Shown: piece after piece, positions 35,798-63,190 of the stretch
Layout: every line of letters begins with the position of its first letter
Numbering within the stretch: the stretch's first letter is position 1
From: Pelecanus crispus
Lineage: Eukaryota; Chordata; Aves; Pelecaniformes; Pelecanidae
Direction: 5' to 3'
DNA: 64,000 nucleotides
Assembly (NCBI RefSeq): GCF_030463565.1
Contig: NC_134659.1
Span: 6,952,511-7,016,510, forward strand
Translations under genes and position numbers: made by a program
Notes under the pieces: generated by a model
The model's input: the letters and a program-made list of their open reading frames with translations, nothing else
What the model was told of the DNA's origin: nothing
Database searches by the model: none

Positions 35798-38700
35798 GTG
35801 AGCCCGGCGCAGCGCTCCGGGGCCGAGCCGGGGGAGCGGGGAGGGCGGCGGGGGCCGGGGTGAAGGCGGCTGAGGAGCCAAGAGCGAGGTGCGGTGGGGG
35901 ACCCGGCGGTCCCGGGGGGCGCAGGGCTGGGGGTTGGGAAGAAAGCGATCCCCCTCCGTGGAAGCGGAGCGTGGCCGGGCCCGCGGTACCGGTGGGAAGG
36001 GGCCTGGGGGAGCGGGAGCCCCGCACCCGGCTTCTGACACCCAGGGGCTGTGCCTCTGCGCTTCCAGCCAGAGGAGCAGTCGCTGCGTCTTACCTGGAAA
36101 GCATGAAAATTGTTTTAACGGGCAGAAAACAAACAAACAAAAGCCCCAGATGTCAAAACCAAGATCCAAACTTTTCCGTGTGACTGAAGAAATCGTGTTT
36201 CAGTAGCATCATCCCGCTGACTACAGCGGTGCTATGCACTACTCGCTCACTTGTGCTGGAAGCACAGCCAGGGCTCTGTCTTCATGAAGTCACGCTCCGA
36301 GAGCTGTGCCGCTGCTGTTCAGAAACATGCTTCCAAACTTTTAAGTATTATTCTGATTATATTTCCTGCTGAACGCTTTTTAAGGACATCTTACTGTTTG
36401 ACAGCTTATGGTTTGCAGTTAGCCAGTGCTTATACCATCTGCTTCAGTAATAAAAAGAGATGCAACAAGCGTTTCCGCATTATTGCATCTTTTCCAGAGC
36501 ATGCTTTTTGCTTCCTAATCTTTTGCATACCTAATGGTTATCTGCAGCACTGAAAACTCTGTCAGCATTTAGAGTAAAAGTTTCAGAGAAATGTGATATG
36601 ACCAGACTACGGCAGAGAGCTGACTGCGACTGTTTGTTGCCATGTGTCATCTTTCACACCATGATTTTAACCTTAGACACTGCCATGCTTTTCCAGGGCA
36701 AAACACTGCCAGAGGCTGTGCAGCTTGATGCTTGGAAGTAGCTGCTCTGCTAAGTGCAGTACTACCAACAGGGAGGGATTAATAACTCAAAGATCAGATG
36801 CGTAATGTTTCACGCTTAAACAGATGGACTTCAAAAGATGATCCCTAGTTTCTAGGCTGATCAGTTCTGACACATCCTGTCTGGGGGAGTGCAGAACTGA
36901 GGTCTGTTACAAAAACTTGGACTTCTTTCTGCTCTGGTATTTGTTTATTTAATGCTCTCCAGCAGCTCCAAGTTACTGCCTTGCCAGCGTAGGCTGCCCT
37001 GCTCCAAACAGGGCAGCATCAACTGTTTCTGCCGGGTAGGTCAGGTGCTGAGCACTGCCCTGCATTACACCTATTGCTAGAAGACCGCATGGGAAACGTG
37101 CTGATCAAAAAGGGTTAAAATTCACATCCCAAGTGCCTGCTTCTTCAGAATTGTACTGTGGACTTTGTGGGGCAAACAGACATGCAGTTGGACTTTGGGT
37201 GAATGCCTATATATTTAGCAACTCTGGTAGGAGTAGCGCAGAAGCACCTAGATGTTCAGCAATACACAGACTCGGAAGTGAAACGTCATGCAGCTAGTCC
37301 TGCTGAAGATGCGATTAAAATAATGGCTTTTCTCATTTTTCACTGCTGCAAAAAATAGGCAATTATTAGCTTCAGTTTGACTCATAAGTTTTAAAGTACT
37401 TGGCTCAAGACTGAACAGAAAGAAGATTTCTGTGACAGGAAGAGTCAACACAGTCATTTCGGGGTATTATATAGCCCTTACCGGGGGAAGAAGCTTGTTT
37501 TCATGATCTAACTACTTCTTGCTCCGTCGTTGAATGCATTAAAATAGTGATATTGATTTGACATTCCCTTAAAGAAGTATCTGCTACTGGGAAAAGTGAC
37601 CCTGAGAAAAGCCCAATTTCATCTATTAAAATAGAGGTAAATGGAAACAAGGGTGTGCGCGGTGGGGTGGAAGAGCTGCCCCGTTCCAGACATCACCAGC
37701 AACAAACACTATCAGCAGTGGCTGATTTAGGGAGATTTGCAGAGCAATTTGCCAGCATGCCTTTTTTAATTGAAACAATCAGTTTTGGTTTTCCTCCTAC
37801 TTAACATGTTTTGCAATAAAAAGTGTGTTGCATAATGTTTGTATTTGTTAACTACTAACATTTATCAAGGGTTGGCTAATTTTGGTGCATTATTGGCAGA
37901 CCTTTGGGGAGCAGCGCACAGTTCGTGGCAGATGCATCTTGTCAGCAATGAAGCTCATGTCAGGCAAAATTCAGAATTAAAATGCTTTTTTGCACTAGAC
38001 GATCTGGATTTTACTCCAGAGCAGTTGCCAAAAAGGACTCTCTAAAAATCAGTTTCAGCTAAACATTAAAGATAATAGCCCTGTCTTTTGTTGCCATAGG
38101 TAATGCATTAAAGGACTTCTCCATAGTGAAATTGGGCTTTTCTCTGGGTACTTTTCCTAGCAGAGGATATTTTTCCTGATTGAATGCCAAGTCAATATCA
38201 AAGCAGCGAATTAGAGCACTTCACTGAGCGCAAGACAGCAAAACTGGAAGTCAAGGAGTCTTAAAGTGTGAAATCTGTTAAATCATGTAATTCACAGCCC
38301 AGTTTTCTGTCCTCCTGCTGCCACTTCCAGCCAGAAGCCCCCAAATAACCAGCCAACACTTGCAAGGTCTCATGGAGTAAAATTGTGACAAGGCAGCACT
38401 TGTTGGGATGTTTCCTTGGCTGGCATCCTGCAGCCATCAGAGGACGTGTATGAACTTGCTGGGAACACAGTGATGTGGTCAGGTGAAATGTACGGCCCAG
38501 AGAAAGGTAGAAGTGCTGTGACCGCATTGATGGAGCTAAGGCTGTAGTAAGGCATGGTTTACAGGGGGGAGTAATGCTGTTCCTGTCGCAGGCCGGGTGA
38601 GATAGGTGGGCAGAAGGACTTGCAGGCGTGAAAACTCTCAAGGACTCGCACTGATAGCGGCAAACCTAATTAGCTCCGACTCATTTGTTGGATTAGTGCT

Positions 38701-41700
38701 TGTTTAACGCCTCCCCTCCGGGGCTGCTTTCTACATGATACTGTACATGAGACTGCAAGTTTGTTTTCAGTAGAAATTTTGCTTTATTTGAAAGCATGAA
38801 AAAGGATGATCCTAACTGAGGACAAAACTTAAATTTTGTCAGACCTTAACCCACTGTTGAAGTGAGCCATTACAGAGTCCACAGGTACACTGAACAATAA
38901 TGTCTAGTTTACACTCCCTGCTGTGTTTTTACTTTGCACAGAAGTTAGAAACTGTACTCTTTCTGTAAAAGAAAGAATTTAAAACAAAAAACTAAACTTG
39001 AATTAGTAGTTTAGTGTCAACTTTTCAGACACTGCTATCAAGAAAAGTCTGCACACCCTATGCTTGCACTCTCTTCTGCGTCTGTTAAGATCTTTTGTCT
39101 TGAGCCTTTCCTTCTGCAAGCATCAAAAAGCTGTGGTCTAGTGGGGTTTTGATCTCTTAAGAGAAGGAACTTCTGCTCACAAAACGGGCAGACAACTTGT
39201 TCCTCTAGTGTGCATGACCATATAAAGTGCTCAAGCGGAAAAAATGGTTACTTCATGACTCCTTTGTGATTCATGGTTTCTTCCAAGTCATTACTCTGGT
39301 CCAGTGTAATTTTCTTACATGTGTAGCTCCAAAGCTGTAGAGGGGAACAGCAGTAAGTTCACTGGTGCTTCGTTCAGTTGGCTGAAAGTTAGTTTAGCCA
39401 CTTCCAGGGTTGTGAGGTAACGTATTTGGCATAAAACAGGTGGGAAAATAGAGTTGCAGGGGAAAGTTAAATAGGGCTCACTGAGCAAGAAGCTTCTCAG
39501 TTCTCTAGGAATTTCTACCATTTGTATTTCTGGCCAGCCTGTGTACAGAGGGTGGCAACATAAGTGAGATTGTTTCTGTCTTGGCAGGACGACTGGTGGC
39601 TGCCTCCATAAATCTCGTAGGCATCTGCAGCCTAGACATGTTTTAGAGCTTATGTGCTTGGGAAGATAGTAATCCTAAGATTATTTTTGAATTAAAGGAA
39701 GTTAGTAATACTAAGAATCACACTTACTAAAAATACAATTTATCTGTAAAGACTGGAGGCAAGGCACTAACTTGCCTGCCTTTCTGTAATAAACCCAGTA
39801 CTGAAACAGTTAAAGTGATCTTTAGTTGACTGTCTTAACCCAGGGGTAGCAGAGCCCCTTTCCAGGAATGCAGGGTGGAGAGGAAATCCACTGCTTTCTC
39901 CTGTTTTGTCTGTTTTTCACACCAACTCAAGCTCTTGTCAGAAGCTGATGTATTTAGTGACTCCCTGTCCTGACTAGATGAGTTGGAGGCAGGAGAGGTT
40001 TTTGAAAGAGCGACTCAGAGCCCAGAGCATCAGCAGGACCGGGAGCCCAGCCAGGAGTGGCAGAGCTCTAGGGAGGCTTCACCGAGCACCCTCCGGGGCT
40101 GCTGGAGCTGCTCTCCTGCACCAGGACCCGCAGACTCTTCACGACAGGAGCAAAGGGGCAGCCTGGGAAGCTGAGGCAGAAGCTGGCCCATCCTAGCGAT
40201 ACTCCTTAGAGCAGAGAAGTTCAAGGTTGGTAAGTTAGTCCGCAGCTAGTACAAAGTACAGCTCAGCTTGTAAAGGATCCTGTGGGCAGTTTGTGTTGCA
40301 ATGTGCATGGCATTATCAAGTAGAAACCTTAGTTAAATTTAAGATACTGGTAACATGGAAGTACTTTTAGCTGTTGTAAATCACTTAAGTTACTGCCTAG
40401 ATTTTCTCACTATCAATGTTATTTACCAAACTTGATTATTTTATATGCTTTAATCAAGCTTTCCTAAATATTTAGAGATATGTTTGATCTTTGGGAATTT
40501 TTTTAGTCCTGATAGTGCCTTACTTCAGAGAAATGTAATGCTTTAAGAACTATCAGAAGCCTCTGACAGAGTCATTATAAGTCCCTTTTAATAGCTGGGG
40601 CAGGGGAGGGATAGAAGTTGAGTGGTCAGTAACTTGAATTATTTGTCATTGCTGAGGTTTCTGCACTGCCTGCTGGATAGATGTTCAGCCTCTTTTGTCT
40701 ACATCTAAAATGCTTGGTTACATTCCTCAGGCATAAGTCTGGTTATTTTGCTAGCATTCACTTTTTAACATAGCTAATCATACTGGCTTACATTCTTTGT
40801 AACTGATGTAGCAACAACAAATTCATTTACTGTATCTGGAAAATTCTGTGAAAGACAATTTAGACATTGCTTTGAAAGTTTTTGGCTTCACATTTTCAAA
40901 TCTAATTTAAACTGCTGCATGGGTTAAAAGTTGACACTTCTTCCAGATTCCACACAGTAAAAACTCCTAAAGTTGCATCAATGCAGGCAAATTCAGGAGC
41001 CAGTCTTTTTCATTCTTCTCATCCTCTAGCCTTACGTTTACCAAAATGGCAGTTGCAGGGCTTGTTTCAGTATTGCCTGCAGAAGTGCAACCAGATTCAC
41101 ATTGAAATGGAGGTTTTATTGTAACTAGGTCCAGGGGGACACCACAATTTTAACAGGTATGTTGGTCTGAGCTTTAGCGCCGCCTCTAAGAGGTCAAGAC
41201 TTAAGTTCCTTCTCCAGCAGGTTCAAGTTACTTCTTTTCAGTGGCTAGTTAATTTACACCATCCTTTCTCTTTAAATATAAAGAAGTTTTCAATCCTGTT
41301 GTGTGGGGTAGATTAAACTGGATTGTGCTGTGAACATGAGTCATTACAGATCATTCTGCATGTGAAGCTGTGCTCTTTGGGTGGATACTGAAACCAGTAT
41401 GGCTTGACAAATTCAAATAGCTGCAGGACTTCCCCTTTTGTTCCTTTCCAGGAAAGGATCATTTCACCTACTCACCCAGTAATGCTGTTAAAACTGTTAG
41501 TTTTGTAGCCTGCATCTAGTCATTTGGGATGAAGGCTGCAACAGCTTTAGCAGGTTTTCAACTCTTGGAAAAGGAGGTGGGGAATGTGTTAATCATTGCT
41601 ATCAGCACTGACTACACCTCCTTTTGGGCAATGGGGGGCTGCTGCCTTGTGAAGATTTCCACTGTGGTCGATTGTGACTCAGCTTCTGTTTCCCCGCCTC

Positions 41701-42056
41701 TGACTCAAGGATTTCACCATATTCAGAGTTTGCCAGTGGTCTGATGGAGACTGGCAGTTCCCTTGAGCTGGCAGATCCCCAAGTTCCTTGCCACATTGAG
41801 CCACTCCTAGAGACAGGCAGAGTCAAAGCATCCTCAGTGCCACAGCAAATCTGTCCCAGTTGTTGTCACATGGCTGTTTGTCAGGCACTGGGCAGCTGGA
41901 TGCAGCTTGGGCAGGACAAAGCAGATCAGTTTGGACAGAGCAGGTGAGGGGCACAGTAACGTTAGCATTATACAGCAGTCATTTAAGATATGCATGCAGG
42001 GCAAGTTTTAAACTCTGGTTTCCTGAAGCTTCTAAGAAGTGGAAGTGGTTAAACTC
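35798..42056 (+). other. MDM4: MDM4 intron 1 (left part), AT-rich
   Basis: About 6.3 kb between the candidate exon 1 donor and the solo LTR. The first 0.3 kb is still GC-rich, then composition falls sharply. One exon-like GC-rich island lies at 39978-40229 (listed separately). No protein-like open frame or named repeat seen elsewhere in it. Confidence 0.55.
39978..40229 (+). other. Exon-like GC-rich island in MDM4 intron 1
   Basis: A 252-bp segment clearly GC-richer than its surroundings, preceded by a pyrimidine tract ending ctgactag (AG at 39976-39977) and followed by ggttg and gtaagt (GT at 40230-40231). Its first base starts an ATG frame of 72 codons, with no family resemblance. It could be an alternative MDM4 leader exon, a lncRNA exon, or chance. 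Confidence 0.3.
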
Positions 42057-42629
42057 TGTCGTGGTTTAGCCCCAGCCAGCAACTAAGCACCACGCAGCCG
42101 CTCGCTCACTCCCCCTACCCCAATGGGATGGGGGAGAGAATCGGAGGAGTAAGAGTGAGAAACACTCCTGGGTTGAGATAAGAACAGTTGAATAATGGAA
42201 ATAAAGTAAAATAGTAATGCTAATAGTAACAGTATAATAATGATAATAATAATAATGATACACGAAGCAAGTGATGCACAATGCAATTGCTCACCACCTG
42301 CCAACCAATACCCAGACAGTTCCCGAGCAGCGATTGCTGCTCCCTGGCCACCCCCCCCCCCAGTTTATATACTGAGCATGACGTCATATGGTATGGAATA
42401 GCCCTTGGGGCAGTTTGGATCAACTATTCTGGCTGTGCCCCCTCCCAGCTTCTTGTGCGCCTGGCAGAGCATGGGAAGCTGAAAAAGTCCTTGACTAGCA
42501 TAAGCAGTACTGAGCAACAACTAAAAACATCAGCCTGTTATCAACATTCTTCTCCTACTAAATCCAAAACACAGCACTATGCCTGCTGCTAGGAAGAAAA
42601 TTAACTCTATCCCAGCCAAAACCAGGACA
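42057..42629 (-). mobile_element. Solo LTR of an avian endogenous retrovirus (fossil)
   Basis: A 573-bp element bounded by TGTC...GACA and flanked by the 5-bp target duplication AACTC (42052-42056 and 42630-42634). By orientation of the TATATAAA-type box (about 42372-42364, minus strand) its sense strand is minus, antisense to MDM4. The internal region is absent, so it is a solo LTR left by recombination. I recognise the sequence (start TGTCCTGGTTTTGGCTGGGA in sense) as a family very common in Neoaves, but cannot name the subfamily. Both ends and the duplication are clean, suggesting moderate age. Confidence 0.9.
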
Positions 42630-42683
42630 AACTCAAAACCAGGTTTCTCAGCTTAACTAGTGCACAAACCTTCTCATTTATAG

Positions 42684-42715
42684 GTTTGTGCTACAAACAG
42701 CTAATCATTACCACA
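42684..42715 (+). other. MDM4: MDM4 exon 2 5' UTR and acceptor
   Basis: The acceptor ttctcatttatag ends at 42683, giving 32 nt of leader before the ATG. A weaker alternative AG lies at 42699-42700 (aaacag). The upstream solo LTR ends 54 bp before this exon. Confidence 0.65.
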
Positions 42716-56826
<14,111 letters not shown>

Positions 56827-57235
56827 TTGTGCCAGTTCAGGCCTTCTCCACCAAAAGATAGCATACACAGGTTTTCTTGCACTCACATAAACCCTAGCTT
56901 GAGAGTTTGGCCGGCGAATACCAAAGAGAATTAAGATTCAAATCTGACCGAGAACACTGAGGAATTCTCTGCATTAAATGAAGCAGCATCCACTTTTTGA
57001 TGTCCATGGAAATTAAGGCCCGTAGGGAGCGAGGGGTGACCGGCACGTTGGTATCAATGCCCTAGCTTTGAAATTGTCTAAATCTTCTAATTTCAGCTCA
57101 GTGGTGTCATTAGGATTCTCTGTTCTGACAACTGGTCCTTGCAGAAAACAAGTTTTGGAAAGAGTTAGAACTTTGGCTGCTGGAGTGTTGTTCTCCAATG
57201 TGTGCAATGCCTTATAAGGGGGAGTCTGTATCTGT

Positions 57236-57257
57236 GAGAGAGAGAGAGAGAGAGAGA
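57236..57257. repeat. (GA)n microsatellite
   Basis: About 11 GA repeats in the MDM4 3' UTR region. Confidence 0.85.
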
Positions 57258-57746
57258 TATGCAGGGGTGGGAAAGAGGGCGGGAGGGAAGGGTGGACCAA
57301 GGTGTTTGCAATTTAGATAAGCCATTTCTCCAAGGATCAGTTCTCCTGAGGACACTGAGAAGTAAATAACCTGGTTTCTGAATTTTTTTTTTTTGTTCGT
57401 TTAATGTAGGTTTGTTAGATAAGGTGAAGGTCCTCTTGCTCCCAGACTTGAAGTCCTCCCAAACTTTTAATCCGCAGCTATCTCAGGTCACATATCAGAT
57501 GGCAAAAGAATACTTTGCTCTGTTATTGGCTCTTCTAATTTCTATTTTAATTTATATTGATTTTTTTTTTTTCATTTAAATACAGTTCTATGTCATCTTG
57601 TATAGCTTTGATGAAGCCTGTCCAGCATTAGCTCAGAACGTGGTCTGTCAGCTGGATCAAACCATAACAGCTCTATGCATGTTTTGGGATGTTCTCATGG
57701 CTCTGTGCTTACAGCACCATTGCAACTTCTACCTGCTTCATGTCAT

Positions 57747-57814
57747 TAGGCCAGTCTAGATGGCAGAGGCTTACTTTAGATAGGCCAGTCTAGATGGCAG
57801 AGGCTCACTTTAGA
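57747..57814. repeat. 34-bp tandem duplication
   Basis: Two adjacent 34-bp copies starting taggccagtctagatggcag (57747-57780 and 57781-57814) differing at one base (cttac or ctcac). A recent local duplication in the presumed MDM4 3' UTR. Confidence 0.93.
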
Positions 57815-60800
57815 GTGCGATGTGGCTTTAAAGACAGGATATGGGCCTTTGAGGGAAACAAGATAATTCCTGTAAAGCACCGATTGCAGCTGGTTAGTCT
57901 ATGGGCTGTGCTTGGTGTTAGTTTTTTTAATTTTCTCCTCTGATTTTCTTTCCCTGTGACTTAATGCTTCAAATCTGTTTGCAACATTTACGTTGTCCTT
58001 CAGAGCTACGCATGGTTGCTCTGCTGGCTGTTAAAACTCAGCTAGAACTTGGCATTTTAAAAACATCTAACACTTTTCCGAGATCATATCCTAGAATGTG
58101 CTCAGATCTTCCTCAGCCTTCCTGTTCTCCAGGGCTTTGGAGGGCCTGCATCGCGCAGCAGTAGCAATGGTGCTATACCTTTCAGGTATACAGGCATTTG
58201 AATTCAGTACAGAATAAACCCTGGTTTGTCATCTTCTCTATAATTCCCTCTCTGATCTATGAAGTACATCTGAAGACAGCAAAAAAAGAGAAGATAGTGC
58301 TCATACCTCAGTGCTTCTCTAGGCTGTTTCCCCCTTGTTTTCCACACTCCTTGTGCTGGTCCAGCCCTTGCAGGTCAGGCGTGCAGTGGAAGGCTCCAGA
58401 AGCTGCCCAGCAGAAGGTCCCAGCAAACTGCGACGTCAAAGTTGTTGTTTCTCTGCAAAGATACCAGAGTAGGTGCTATATGCAGTCACTGCCAATCAGT
58501 GCCAAAAGTCGTGTCTACTTTATATTTTGCATAGTATTGTGATTATTTCTATGTTGGCTATAATTTAGACTATTATTGTTGGCTGTTATTTACAGTTGTA
58601 TTTTAAAAATCGGAGGATAACTGTCTGGTGTTTTGACGCACTATCTGTAAGTCCATGGGAATCAATCCACGTGGAAAAGCTGTCTTACTGCTCCCTTAAC
58701 TAAAGAGCTGTTAAATTGCTGGTGATGCACTTTAATCATGGTAAGTTCAGCAACGTGGAATCAAGATTAGTATTGTGGCACTTTGTGGCACTTCTGAATA
58801 CTGTGAATTCCCCCTGGTCCCGATTGCTTCCAAGACCTAAGTGTTTTGCTAAAAGCAGTTTTACTGAATTGTTCAGATCTGGCCACACTGAAAAGCATGT
58901 AATTTCTCTTGACCAAAAAAAAAAAAAAGTCAGGAGGGTTTCCAGTAATGGGGTTGAATATCCCTACCAAAATCCTACTGAGATCTGTATGCAGCTTCCA
59001 TTATTAAATGAAAATTGTTGTCAGTGTGGCAGTTTGTGATAAAAAGCAAATCTCAGAGATAACTTTCAGTGCAACAATCTTTGTATCTGTGACTTCTTGT
59101 TCAGCATAACCGCGGTGTTTACAACATGCATTTGTCAATTTATTAATTCTTTTTTAACTAAAATAGTGGATGTAGTGTATAACAATGTTACAGTTGATTT
59201 TCCTTCCTATAGAAGAATAAGCTATTGCAGCGCAAGCACATTGTGTGTAGCTGTAACTGCCGAGGTTGCGGCTAGGGCTTGGAGGGGGGAGTTTTGGTGC
59301 AGGAGAACAGGAGAAGAATGTTTTATTGCTTTAACTTAAGTCTAAGTCGAAATAAGTAGGCATTTACCAAGAACTGCTCTTCTGACACTTTTTAGGAAGT
59401 GCAGACTTCAGGTATGGGTTGAAGAACTAGCTCAAAGCACTCAGCTACAATACTTCCGTTGCAGCGCAGATGAGAGATTGGATAGGCAGTGCTATTACTT
59501 TCCTTTTGTACACACGCCGCGGTTAACGTGGAGTCCTAATTCAGCAACCTGTTTTTTGGAGAAACCAAGCATTTACCCGAGATGGGTGCGAACTCAGGTT
59601 CTCTGAATACGTCATTGGTGTCTCAGCAGATGACAGTTCTTCTCTCTTACGGTGGTTTCCTATGAAGTGCAATATGAGAGAAGAGGTCCTTGGGTACTCT
59701 TTAGCAGTCGTTGCTGCACACCTGTTAGGAGAAGTGTTGAGCGCAGCTGTCTTGCAATGCCCAGACTAGAAAGGTTTATCTGTTTCACTGGATTTTTTTT
59801 TCCTTGGTGACATTGGTTGGTGTTCCTCAGGAACCTGCTGAAGTCTCACTACCATAAGTGTACCTGTAGGTCAGGTTTCATTTATTAGGTCCCTCAGCTT
59901 TTCAGCCAGAAGTTTTGGCACCAGTTATCCCCAGAAACAATGCATTTCTTACTTTGGTGGATGTTTAAATATAGTATGGGAACCATGAACCTCACAGCTG
60001 TATAGCACCGTTTAGCACATTATAGTGCTGCAGTGCGAAACCGGACGCATACGTGAACTCCCTATTGCAGCCAGAGGTACACACTTTGCATTTACTCCTG
60101 AAAGTCCTTTCATTTTAAGTAAGTGCCTCTTCTGAGTTACTCTCGGTGACTCTTGTTCACTGACATGGACAGCACATCAGCCTTTTCTTCAGCTCTATTT
60201 AAAAATCTCAGCATCCCTCCTCTGTTGAGATGTATTATCAAGCCAGTTTAGTCTAAACAAAGCCACTACACGAATTATGAAGACACGTTGGAGCAGCCCC
60301 CTAGAGTGCTTATTTCTTCTGAACGGTGGGTGTTTCCACAGAGACAGCTATGAACTTTCTGCCTGTGTTACATATTTATTGCGGTGCATGACTATGATGG
60401 AAACCATAACGTAGCTTGCCAGGGTCTGCTCCATTCTTCCGCATCCAACATAGATTGTATCTGCTACTGAGAACCTGTCCTTGCAGAGAAAAAGCAGCTG
60501 TTGGACAAATGGAAATAGAAATGGAGTGAAAACTGAGTGTCTCAAAACCCATCAGGGTACCTTAACTTTTGCCTGCTCACACTCTGAACTTCATCTTCCA
60601 GTCCTGGAAGAAAAAGCAAAATGCTCTCACTAGAGGCCTTCAGTGAAGGCTGACCGTTTTGGAAGGTGCCATGATTAAGCAATTGAAGAAAGAGCCAGGG
60701 CATTGGTCTCCATTCTGTCTTTGTCAATAAGCTGAGCAAGGAACTTTGAGTCCTGTGCGTGCTCTTTGGCCACCTGGACACAGGCAAGCAGCGTCGGGAT

Positions 60801-63190
60801 CCTTGAAAAGGAGGTACCGTGAGGCTGTTCTATCAAGAGTAAGAATGAGACCCACAAATTATGTGGGGGTGATAAACTGTGTGTTTGGAACAGCTCCAGA
60901 AGCACAGACCTTTGGGCGGCAGCTTTTCTGCTCTGGAAATCCATCTTCGGTTAGCTGTCCACGATGGCTGGAATTTTGTTTGCTCCTTTGAAAACAAACG
61001 AGACCCCGCTTGCGACTACCTGGTAGCGTCTGGCCAGCAGAACAGTCAGCTGCCGCAAGCTGGGTTACGCATCCCATCGACCTGCTCTCTGCACCTTATT
61101 GTGATTAATACAGGCAGCTGCTGTGATTGCAGTCCTGTTTTTTCTGTGCTGTTTTACCCTGGTAATGTGCACTTGCTGCCCACACATCTGTGGGGACACC
61201 CCACGCCTGCCATGCCGAGCAGGTGCTCCGAGAAGATGCAGCGCCTTGACCTCGGCAATGATCTTCAGAGTCTCCGACCTCTAGAATACATAAGCACATC
61301 TGAGGAGCAGTCTGAGAAAATAAAGAAGGCAGGAACACGTACCTCTGGCAAAGATAAAGACTTGCTGTTCTGGAAAGAGTGATTACCTATTAGATCGCCC
61401 CAGCACCCTTCCCTTGAGTCTGTTTCCACATACATTTTTCTTGTTTAGAAAAACTCCGCGTCTCCATATACACCCACACAGTTGCTGCAGTAACAAGCAG
61501 GAGCGCTTGCTAAACAACATCTGTGTGTTTGCACTATTTTAAAAAAGAGGCATGTACCACAAAATTGATGACCTGTTTTTGTGTCCTGCACGTAACGAAT
61601 TTAATTAAATTGAGCGCATTCTATGATAACGTAGGTTTATTTTTTTCATTTGTACTGCGTTGCGGGAAAAAGCTTTTAAGTAAAGGCCTGGTACCAGTTA
61701 AGCAGCCTGTGATCTTCCTGTGCGTCCGTTTCCAGGGCAGGAGAGACCTCCCATCCCTCCCGGGATGCATCTGCCTTGCAGTTGGGTGGGGAGGCTGTAG
61801 CATGAACGTACGTGTTTGCAAAAGCCAGGGAACGACTTAGGCTTCCTCTCCTGAGCCAGCTCGAAGCAGTACTCGCCGCGCTGTTTTTAAGCTGGTTCCC
61901 CAGTCCCATTGCCACCAACGGCTCTAGCCGCTCCGGGTTCCCAGGAGGGGTTAACCACCATGTCATTTGCTTGTGGTAGTGCCAGGAGGTCTCTTAGCCC
62001 TTCTCCAGCTGGGTTTTAACGCTGTTTGCTTTGCACGTGGGATGGAAGTGGCCCCAGCGAAGGCGGCGTGTGCCCATGCACCCCGGCGTGCACCCGTGCA
62101 CCCCGGGCAGGCGGCTCACTAGAGGGCACCCGCCGGCCGTGCTCGGCGCGGAGCGGGATGCTGGCAGCTTCCTTCCAGCTCTCATCTTGCCTCCGGCCTC
62201 TACACGCTGAACATTTAAGACTGGTAGAAATAGGTTGCACTGAGGGGTGCGAGTCCCACGGCTGGGGTTTGGCTTTCCGTATTTGCCTCTTGGTTTACAG
62301 TGCTGGTGGAGACCAGCAGGCTGCAGGTAGTTGGGAGGAAGGCAGAGGAGCCACGCTCTGCTCTTCTGTGTTGTGAAGTAGCCCCGCACGTGCCCAGCAG
62401 CGATTTATCACTAGCTGCTTGCCAAGGAGGAGGTGCTGCTTCGTAATGAAGAGCATCTTGATCGCTTTGTAGGAAAACAATACAACTCCACCTGTGCCAT
62501 CAGAACAGGAGAACCAGAGCTGGTTCCCCCTCCCTGACACGAGGATACCTGCTGGCAGAGGGCAGAGTTGGTTGGTATTTATGCTCCTGCCCAGCTGCCC
62601 CTGCTCATTCCCTGCCTGTGTTTCTACGAGCAGCTTTAGGCAGGGCTGGCGTCCAGGCTCGCCTGTTGGCAGACAGCTGGGTCGTACCCAGCAGCCATTT
62701 CCATTCTGTTCTGCAGCAGCTATGAGAGCAGCAATTAGGCTTGCTGGTAACCTCTGCCAGTCTTAAACCTGCAGGGAAGTTTCTGGCTCTGCCCCCGCAG
62801 TCCTCTGTGTAACCTTGCACCCTGCCAAGAAAACCAACCTGTCCCAACTGCTCCAAAGCACAGGAGCTGCATAAAGTGGAGCACCTGCGTCTGTCCTGTT
62901 TGCCAGGGGCTGTGTTGTGCCGGGGAGATCCCCCACCCTCGCTCTGCCCGCCCTCTCTGCCAGCAGCAGGCAAAAGGAATCCCCGCGGCTTTAACAGGAA
63001 AAGGTATTGGAGCAAAGTGGAGTTGCTCACCTCTGAATTTGACTTCTTAACAGGGGAGGCTGGCCAGATGCATGCTGCGATGGCTGTTCATCTCGTACAG
63101 GAAACAACAGCATTTCGTCTTCCTTGCAAGTGCAACCACGATGTGTTTCTGTGGGAAAGAAATACTGTTCTGTGTCTTGGAAAATAAAGG

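Larger units (their letters stand above)
56827..63190 (+). other. MDM4: MDM4 3' UTR and possible extended 3' UTR
   Basis: After the stop codon there is more than 6 kb of moderately AT-rich DNA without a recognisable gene. AATAAA signals in gene orientation occur at 58213-58218, 61319-61324 and 63183-63188; the last is followed by a T-rich stretch. Human MDM4 has a 3' UTR of several kb, so the distal signals may be used, but the true end cannot be decided from sequence. A 34-bp tandem duplication and a GA microsatellite lie within it. Confidence 0.45.

Noticed and set aside
36323-36332. p53 half-sites aaacatgctt (36323) and gagcatgctt (36497) in MDM4 intron 1
   Set aside because: Each fits RRRCWWGYYY, and mammalian MDM4 intron 1 has a p53 promoter, but no adjacent second half-site is present, and single half-sites occur by chance every few kb.
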